Shown: positions 20,101 through 23,375 of the stretch, piece by piece | Layout of the letters: each line of letters begins with the position of its first letter | How positions within the stretch are numbered: the first letter of the stretch is position 1 | Source of the DNA: a virus | DNA: 23,375 nucleotides | Virus record (IMG/VR): IMGVR_UViG_3300031702_000049 | Span: 1-23,375 of that record | Strand: one strand, 5' to 3' | Notes under the pieces: generated by a model | The model's database searches: none | What the model was told of the DNA's origin: nothing | Seen by the model: only the letters and a program-made list of their open reading frames with translations | Program-made: the position numbers and the translations under genes

Positions 20101-20323
20101 CAGTTATATTTAGAGTACCTGTTCCTATAATATTTCCGCTTACATGAAGAGCTTCAGTTGGAGTTATTCCTATTCCTATTTGAGTTGTAGAGATATATAA
20201 TGGTGTAACATTTCCTAGACCATCTGTAATCTGTTTAGCTACTGAGCCAAGTGGATCGTTATCAATGCTTTTTAAAATAGCATCATAAGTCGCTGAAATT
20301 AATTGTCCTGTAAATGTTGCCAA
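17177..20323 (-). CDS. tail fibre/tailspike with S74 self-cleaving chaperone domain (1048 aa)
   Basis: A host-recognition fibre. The N-terminus (FTGQLISATYDAILKSIDND, then KQITDGLGNVTPLYISTTQI) is the virion-attachment pattern common in flavobacterial phages. The middle holds many short beta modules closing in NVGIGT-like motifs (GNVGIGT, GNIRAKN). The last 99 residues are an intramolecular chaperone of the Peptidase_S74 family: GLSDITLKENI gives the catalytic Ser952 with Lys957, followed by FIAQEVEQVLPDLV and a coiled coil ending in CKCK. It trimerises the fibre, then cuts itself off. Start is TTG at 20323; upstream in frame a stop lies five codons before it. Confidence 0.88.
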   Translation of the reverse strand: MATFTGQLISATYDAILKSIDNDPLGSVAKQITDGLGNVTPLYISTTQIGIGITPTEALHVSGNIIGTGTLNITGLTTFGTLKSNLATGATIGEFITEAQGIASNNNDTTLPTSAAVKNYVDSANTGQVTGSGTGGKLPIWTGVGASSTLSDSAISEASTKLVFTKDIFINDVLPVITLSDSNSSGSATSGDIVWIDSAASQRAIISLTSNTLGITSKQGGLAFNTASTPAMSIDASQNAIFNSDLDVTGDLAVNTDKFTVSAATGAAFFTGLVSGITPTAAANFTTKSYVDGLTPNLGLFLRLAGGTMSGELDMGGNSITDINELTFGANAYITSPSNTLVRFNQTSVDIASGDLTVSGTISGVLANGVTATTQTANNNSTKVATTAYVDTSAGLYLPLTGGTLIGALIGTTATFAGNVGIGADSPGNRLVVRGPSSDATGGDNNVAQFEGPSGTNGFQVYVNDTLNNTGIQTKNGDSFIINPGGGNVGIGTTGPNSKLQVDGSIRAENSAFLAGREDAAAPAHSFHDDADTGMFNINPNILGFSTAGTEKMRIDSSGLTTIKRTGITGAAKADMNLHLGFEGNDGENNLIGFGYNGGTNIPAYIGYSSTSGSGNTKGDLYFATRSVTTDTQPSNRMVVKANGNVGIGTNATVGQTPGSLLTLSGNSNNFATAPIIRFDSTSTTTNVRNWAIGPADTAIGNFHIMRSATLGGDPLTGAGAATFTIDYTGNVGIGTVSPAKKLDVEGNIRAKNTAGSAAAEIDISSGATWRLRSNPTSGTNSYGLDIIQGGSGTGVVMSIFSNGIVKIGGTDTGYSGTLLHTGSYSATQSGINILSSNTGYGYLLFGDGDGAASYTGQITYKHGDEFMAFNTNSVERMRISSGGKLLIGKTELDISISDGFRFDPNGEAFASIPSTGANTWHVYDMTNNAYRFYVSAAGQIYATSTSISGLSDITLKENIKPLETGLDDVMKLKPKRFDWKNGDGKNIAGFIAQEVEQVLPDLVSESKYTDEETKKSLKMGDMIPTLVKAIQELTAKVERLEQECKCK

Positions 20324-20424
20324 TTTGTTATATTTTTAATTGATTCTACTTTATTCTTTAAATATTTTTTAAGCAAGATTTCGTTTTTCTCTTGCTCATT
20401 TGTTTTATCTAACTTAACTGCCAT
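20299..20424 (-). CDS. possible tiny gene overlapping the fibre start (41 aa)
   Basis: A 41-residue ORF, MAVKLDKTNEQEKNEILLKK followed by YLKNKVESIKNITNWQHLQDN. The ATG lies 14 bases before the stop of the connector-like gene and the ORF ends 25 bases inside the fibre gene, in a different frame. It is charged and helical. Bridging between two genes with no spacer and the TTG start of the fibre inside it suggest translational coupling. It may also be chance; no family supports it. Confidence 0.4.
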   Translation of the reverse strand: MAVKLDKTNEQEKNEILLKKYLKNKVESIKNITNWQHLQDN

Positions 20425-20915
20425 CCTCCGAAACTACTTTGGTCATCTGGATATATATCTGGATAAGTATTTGAGTAATACTCAGGGAAATGTGCAGCGG
20501 CTTGATCCTGTAAATAGTCTATTAATCTATTACTAAAATATTGTGCAGTTGTTCTTTCTTTTTCTATTAAAAAATCTACTTCATTTTTATCTGCATTAAC
20601 TGCATTTTCTGAGGTGTTTTTAAAAATTCCTTGATTAGAAATAGAATAAGCATGAAATGGTAAAAATTCTACCATTGCCCAATGTGTCAAGGCAGGTTTT
20701 ATATAATCAGTTACTAGAGTTAAGTAATGACCTGTTAAAGTGTTTGCTGTAATTTTTGCTTCTAGCTGCTCATAAAGTTCAGTTCCTAAAAATCTTTGAA
20801 TTTGAATTTCCTGCGCTATAAAAATATACTGAATAAATGAATCTGTATTTATATTCCCATTAGCAGAAGTGAATCTGACTAGATCGTCTCTATTTATAAA
20901 TAATACTTGTGCCAT
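20409..20915 (-). CDS. head-tail connector-like protein (DUF6712-like, 168 aa)
   Basis: A helical protein with VLFINRDDLVRFTSANGNIN, then FIFIAQEIQIQRFLGTELYE and the TDYIKPALTHWAMVEFLPFH helix. The pattern (A-x-x-x-x-x-x-x-L-G-x-x-L-Y-x-x-L, then D-Y-I-x-P-x-x-x-x-W-x) is one I know from head-tail connector proteins of Bacteroidetes phages (DUF6712 by recognition) and is analogous to HK97 gp6. It follows the portal gene by 10 bases, as connectors usually do. It likely forms the ring below the portal. Confidence 0.6.
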   Translation of the reverse strand: MAQVLFINRDDLVRFTSANGNINTDSFIQYIFIAQEIQIQRFLGTELYEQLEAKITANTLTGHYLTLVTDYIKPALTHWAMVEFLPFHAYSISNQGIFKNTSENAVNADKNEVDFLIEKERTTAQYFSNRLIDYLQDQAAAHFPEYYSNTYPDIYPDDQSSFGGWQLS

Positions 20916-20925
20916 AGTTTAAATT

Positions 20926-22935
20926 TTAATTAGGGTATGCTCCTCGATTAGGCATATTTTCTGGTGCTGTTGCTGCTTGTTTTGATCCTCTAGGTTTTCT
21001 ATTATAAGATTTAGGAATACTTCTAACTTTCTTATAATTATCTAAATTCTTTGAAGGTTCAGTGTTACTCTCAAGTCTAAAAAGAACTTTTTTGAAAATA
21101 TGTCTGCAATAGATGCCGCCTTTAAATTTGAATAAATTGAAAGCTTTGCCATTATGTCCTAGCTCTCTATTAACTCCTTCTCTAGAGGCTCTGTCAATAT
21201 CTTCTAAAGTCCAGACTATTCCTGCATTAGCCATGTTCATCATATTTCTACAGAAGTCTCTTTGTGTTTTACTTGGCTTTCTTGATCCTATAGCATAAGT
21301 GTAGCGTATTTTATAAAGTCCGTTGTTAGAATCTAAATCACTATAAGAACTACCTTTATTTTTTGACTTAACTTCATCTGCTAAACCAAGCAAACCTCTT
21401 ATTTTAGAAAGCGCACTTTTCTTTTCATCAATCAAGTAATTTGCCCAGTCTTCATTGTCAATATCGTCATCCGCATCTATTTCGTCAACAAAAACATAGT
21501 CTTCTGACATTTTATGTCCTGTTTCTGCTAGTGATCCAAGTATCTCTTTACTTTCATTTTCACTTAACTCATCTTCTGACATATACATAGACTTCGGCAT
21601 TTTGTCATGAGACTTACAAGGCATAAACCAAATTGTTCCATTTTCATTATGCTCATGATGTCCTTTACAGCCTAATTTCTTTGCTTGAGCTTCAGCTTCT
21701 GCAACTGTCTTATAAGCTAAATTTCCGTCTATAGTTTTTAAATCTACTTCTACTTTTTGCTCCTCTATATCTTCTTGCTTAATTCCTGTCTCTTCTTCAA
21801 TTTGGTCATCAGTTAAGTCAGTTTCTTCATTCATAAAATCAAGCGGCTTAAGCGTTTTAAAGTAAAGATTAAGTGCTATGTCATTAACTGATAAAAGATC
21901 GTCTAAAGCATCTATAACGATGTCCTGAGATGGCTTAATAACTATATTTAAAAATAAATCTGTTGCTGTCTGGATTTCATCTGCATTATTTCCTAAACCT
22001 CCTCCAGATTCTCTTATTCCCAGTAATAAAGGAGAGGTGATTCTATGCCCTACCATCAATTTTTTTACGCACTCTTCAGATAGGTAAGCATAATGCTCTG
22101 GAGCGTTGTTTAATGAAATATCTTCTACAGTTGTAGCAGATTCTTGATTAGAATTAAATGCTACGATCACTTTATCACCAATTGAACCTGTCAATTTGTT
22201 TAAAATATCGTTTTTAATCTGCATTTGCTTCTCCTTATCTGGTACTCCGTTATTGAAATTGACCACTTTAGTTCCTGAAAAACCATTCTGTGTCTCATTA
22301 ATTAAATACTCAGAGACCGATTCTTCTAAAAGTGCGTAAGGCATTGATGCAGCGTAACTAGGTAAACTATAATAATGGAATCCTACTACATATTTTTTAA
22401 CTATATACAGCTCATTTTGCTCTTTTGATGTTCCAAAAACAGGTATTCTCTTAAGTTTGTCTCTTTTTGTGTACTCAGTCCAGTCATTATGGTAATAATA
22501 AGCCTCTATTTCTCCTTTATCATTGCATTTTTCAGCTCTTAAAGTCTGTCTTGGAAAGTATGTAAGCTTAGAAATCTTTCTATTGGAGTCATAAGTAACC
22601 TGAAAAGCTCCTTCTCCTAAAATTATAAAGTCCTGAACTACTCTAAACAGGTCTTTTTTCTTTAATATAGACATCATTTGAGCGTATTGCTCTGGCTTTT
22701 TATTAGAATCAGTTGCATCTAAGCCATGCCCATATGTAAAATTAGTTACTCCATTTAAAATAGAGTGATTGGTTGTAGATCCTACATAACGATCTATAAT
22801 ATATTGATAGTAATTATTGTCTTCTCCTATAGAAACAAAATCTTGATTTCTTTCTTCATATACTCTCGGAGCTGTATAGGTATTAAGCTCTAAAATATGA
22901 ATGTTACTTTTATGCTTCATAGAATAAAAATTCAT
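20926..22935 (-). CDS. portal protein with C-terminal Cys/His extension (669 aa)
   Basis: Residues 1-360 are a portal of the PBSX-like type: ITSPLLLGIRESGGGLGNNA is the classic stem segment, with FRVVQDFIILGEGAFQVTYD and YAASMPYALLEE before it. The portal ring forms the DNA entry and tail attachment point. A second segment (about 395-450) holds LGCKGHHEHNENGTIWFMPC, a His/Cys cluster. The last part, 541-620, has RDFCRNM at 559-565 and FKGGIYCRHIF, reminiscent of the Cys/His motifs of MuF-like minor head proteins. Normal portals end near 450-500 residues. Starts at 22935 or the ATG at 22920 are both possible; the former overlaps the previous gene by 26 bases. Confidence 0.85.
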   Translation of the reverse strand: MNFYSMKHKSNIHILELNTYTAPRVYEERNQDFVSIGEDNNYYQYIIDRYVGSTTNHSILNGVTNFTYGHGLDATDSNKKPEQYAQMMSILKKKDLFRVVQDFIILGEGAFQVTYDSNRKISKLTYFPRQTLRAEKCNDKGEIEAYYYHNDWTEYTKRDKLKRIPVFGTSKEQNELYIVKKYVVGFHYYSLPSYAASMPYALLEESVSEYLINETQNGFSGTKVVNFNNGVPDKEKQMQIKNDILNKLTGSIGDKVIVAFNSNQESATTVEDISLNNAPEHYAYLSEECVKKLMVGHRITSPLLLGIRESGGGLGNNADEIQTATDLFLNIVIKPSQDIVIDALDDLLSVNDIALNLYFKTLKPLDFMNEETDLTDDQIEEETGIKQEDIEEQKVEVDLKTIDGNLAYKTVAEAEAQAKKLGCKGHHEHNENGTIWFMPCKSHDKMPKSMYMSEDELSENESKEILGSLAETGHKMSEDYVFVDEIDADDDIDNEDWANYLIDEKKSALSKIRGLLGLADEVKSKNKGSSYSDLDSNNGLYKIRYTYAIGSRKPSKTQRDFCRNMMNMANAGIVWTLEDIDRASREGVNRELGHNGKAFNLFKFKGGIYCRHIFKKVLFRLESNTEPSKNLDNYKKVRSIPKSYNRKPRGSKQAATAPENMPNRGAYPN

Positions 22936-23266
22936 TTGTTGATGTGGTTGTAGTGTACTCTCCTTGATTTACGCTATAATCACTTAATGTCTGGTTAGTG
23001 CAAAATATGCGACCTCTAAAAACTTCTTTAGTGGCTGCATCTGTTATTATTAGGGTATAGAAATTGTCTTGTTCTAAATTTGGAATAGATGCTGGCACAT
23101 TATACCAGTATCTATCTACGGTAAATTGGTTAGTATAAGCTGCTGAATAAATATTTTTATTCTCAGAATCGCTAGTAATATTTACGTTATAAGTTGTAGT
23201 TATAGCGTATTCTCTAGGAATTATTCTTAGGGTTTGCGAAGCTGCTGTCTCTTGTAATATTATCAT
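22910..23266 (-). CDS. small beta-rich structural protein (118 aa)
   Basis: The start ATG at 23266 gives MIILQETAASQTLRIIPREY, followed by alternating beta strands (YSAAYTNQFTVDRYWYNVPA) and TKEVFRGRIFCTNQ near the end. This small all-beta protein is of a kind found in structural operons of flavobacterial phages; I cannot assign its virion part. An earlier start at 23305 would reach into the terminator stem and add a hydrophobic leader (VTLFYFIIIMII), which is probably not real. It overlaps the portal start. Confidence 0.55.
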   Translation of the reverse strand: MIILQETAASQTLRIIPREYAITTTYNVNITSDSENKNIYSAAYTNQFTVDRYWYNVPASIPNLEQDNFYTLIITDAATKEVFRGRIFCTNQTLSDYSVNQGEYTTTTSTNEFLFYEA

Positions 23267-23276
23267 AATAATTATA

Positions 23277-23310
23277 AAATAAAAGAGGGTAACTCGTAAA
23301 AGCACCCTCT
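23277..23310 (-). terminator. terminator upstream of the small structural gene
   Basis: On the minus strand AGAGGGT, a 13-base loop and ACCCTCT form a 7-bp stem, then TTTATTTTAT. It ends the transcript of a gene entering from the right edge; the frame read from 23375 gives IVVGTNS and a stop at 23354-23352, possibly the end of that gene. It lies just 11 bases before the ATG at 23266, so it may also act as an attenuator for the genes that follow. Confidence 0.65.
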
Positions 23311-23375
23311 CCTAACCTAAACAAAACTTAATGAAAAGAAACCTATCGTTTTTAACTGTTTGTACCTACTACTAT

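Noticed and set aside
17177-20323. Diversity-generating retroelement acting on the fibre
   Set aside because: No reverse transcriptase gene and no template repeat were found in the window.
20303-20536. Plus-strand open frame across the fibre and connector junction
   Set aside because: It lies fully opposite two supported genes and a small one, and its sequence has no recognisable pattern.
22910-23305. Signal peptide on the small structural protein from a start at 23305
   Set aside because: The extra leader is coded by the terminator stem and T run; the ATG at 23266 gives a protein that fits a virion component.

Overview
The window is most of the genome of a temperate, siphovirus-like, tailed phage that very probably infects a member of the Bacteroidetes (Flavobacteriia). 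It is strongly AT-rich and starts genes behind A-rich leaders instead of Shine-Dalgarno sites. One intergenic promoter fits the Bacteroidetes consensus (TTG, 20 bases, TAnnTTTG). Many proteins are of types I know from flavobacterial phages. Phage genes lie on both sides of an attP-like site, so the molecule looks like a free or circular phage genome and not an integrated prophage. No capsid, protease or tape-measure gene is visible; these presumably lie beyond the two edges.

Layout, following the minus strand, which carries nearly everything. From the right edge: a terminator, a small structural protein, portal with an unusual C-terminal extension, a connector-like protein, a possible tiny gene, a 1048-residue S74 tail fibre, a coiled-coil protein, and a lysis block (46-residue membrane protein, T7-lysozyme-type amidase, single-span coiled-coil protein, lipoprotein, 3TM-type holin). 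A metallophosphoesterase follows. Next is the attP region: the 3' end of a probable tRNA-Ser gene with its terminator, bracketed by two copies of a 23-base repeat. Then come the tyrosine integrase and, on the plus strand, a CI-like repressor with a small overlapping partner gene.

Left of the repressor is the early operon: small HTH and excisionase-like proteins, an SSB-like protein with an acidic tail, a winged-helix protein, a stand-alone DnaA domain IV-like protein, a DUF1376 replication protein, a probable replication accessory protein, several very small genes including a Cys-rich one, a DUF1064 nuclease, a sigma-factor-like protein, a Lys-rich conserved phage protein and a NinB-like protein. 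Terminase small and large subunits come next. A separate island of three tiny genes (55 aa, 74 aa winged-helix-like, 43 aa ribbon-helix-helix) has its own promoter, duplicated hairpins and terminator. The tail operon runs off the left edge: a tail chaperone pair with a probable -1 frameshift on nine T's, three tail completion or adaptor proteins, a 456-residue tail protein and the first codons of another gene.

How it fits together: the repressor and the early leftward operon form the lysis-lysogeny switch. Integrase and the excisionase-like protein act on attP. The DnaA-like, DUF1376 and SSB-like proteins probably drive replication, and the sigma-like protein is a candidate late-gene activator. 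Eleven small genes absent from ordinary ORF calls are annotated here, plus one gene entering from an edge. The most notable points are the frameshift signal, the symmetric attP arms, the self-contained small-gene island and the portal fusion.
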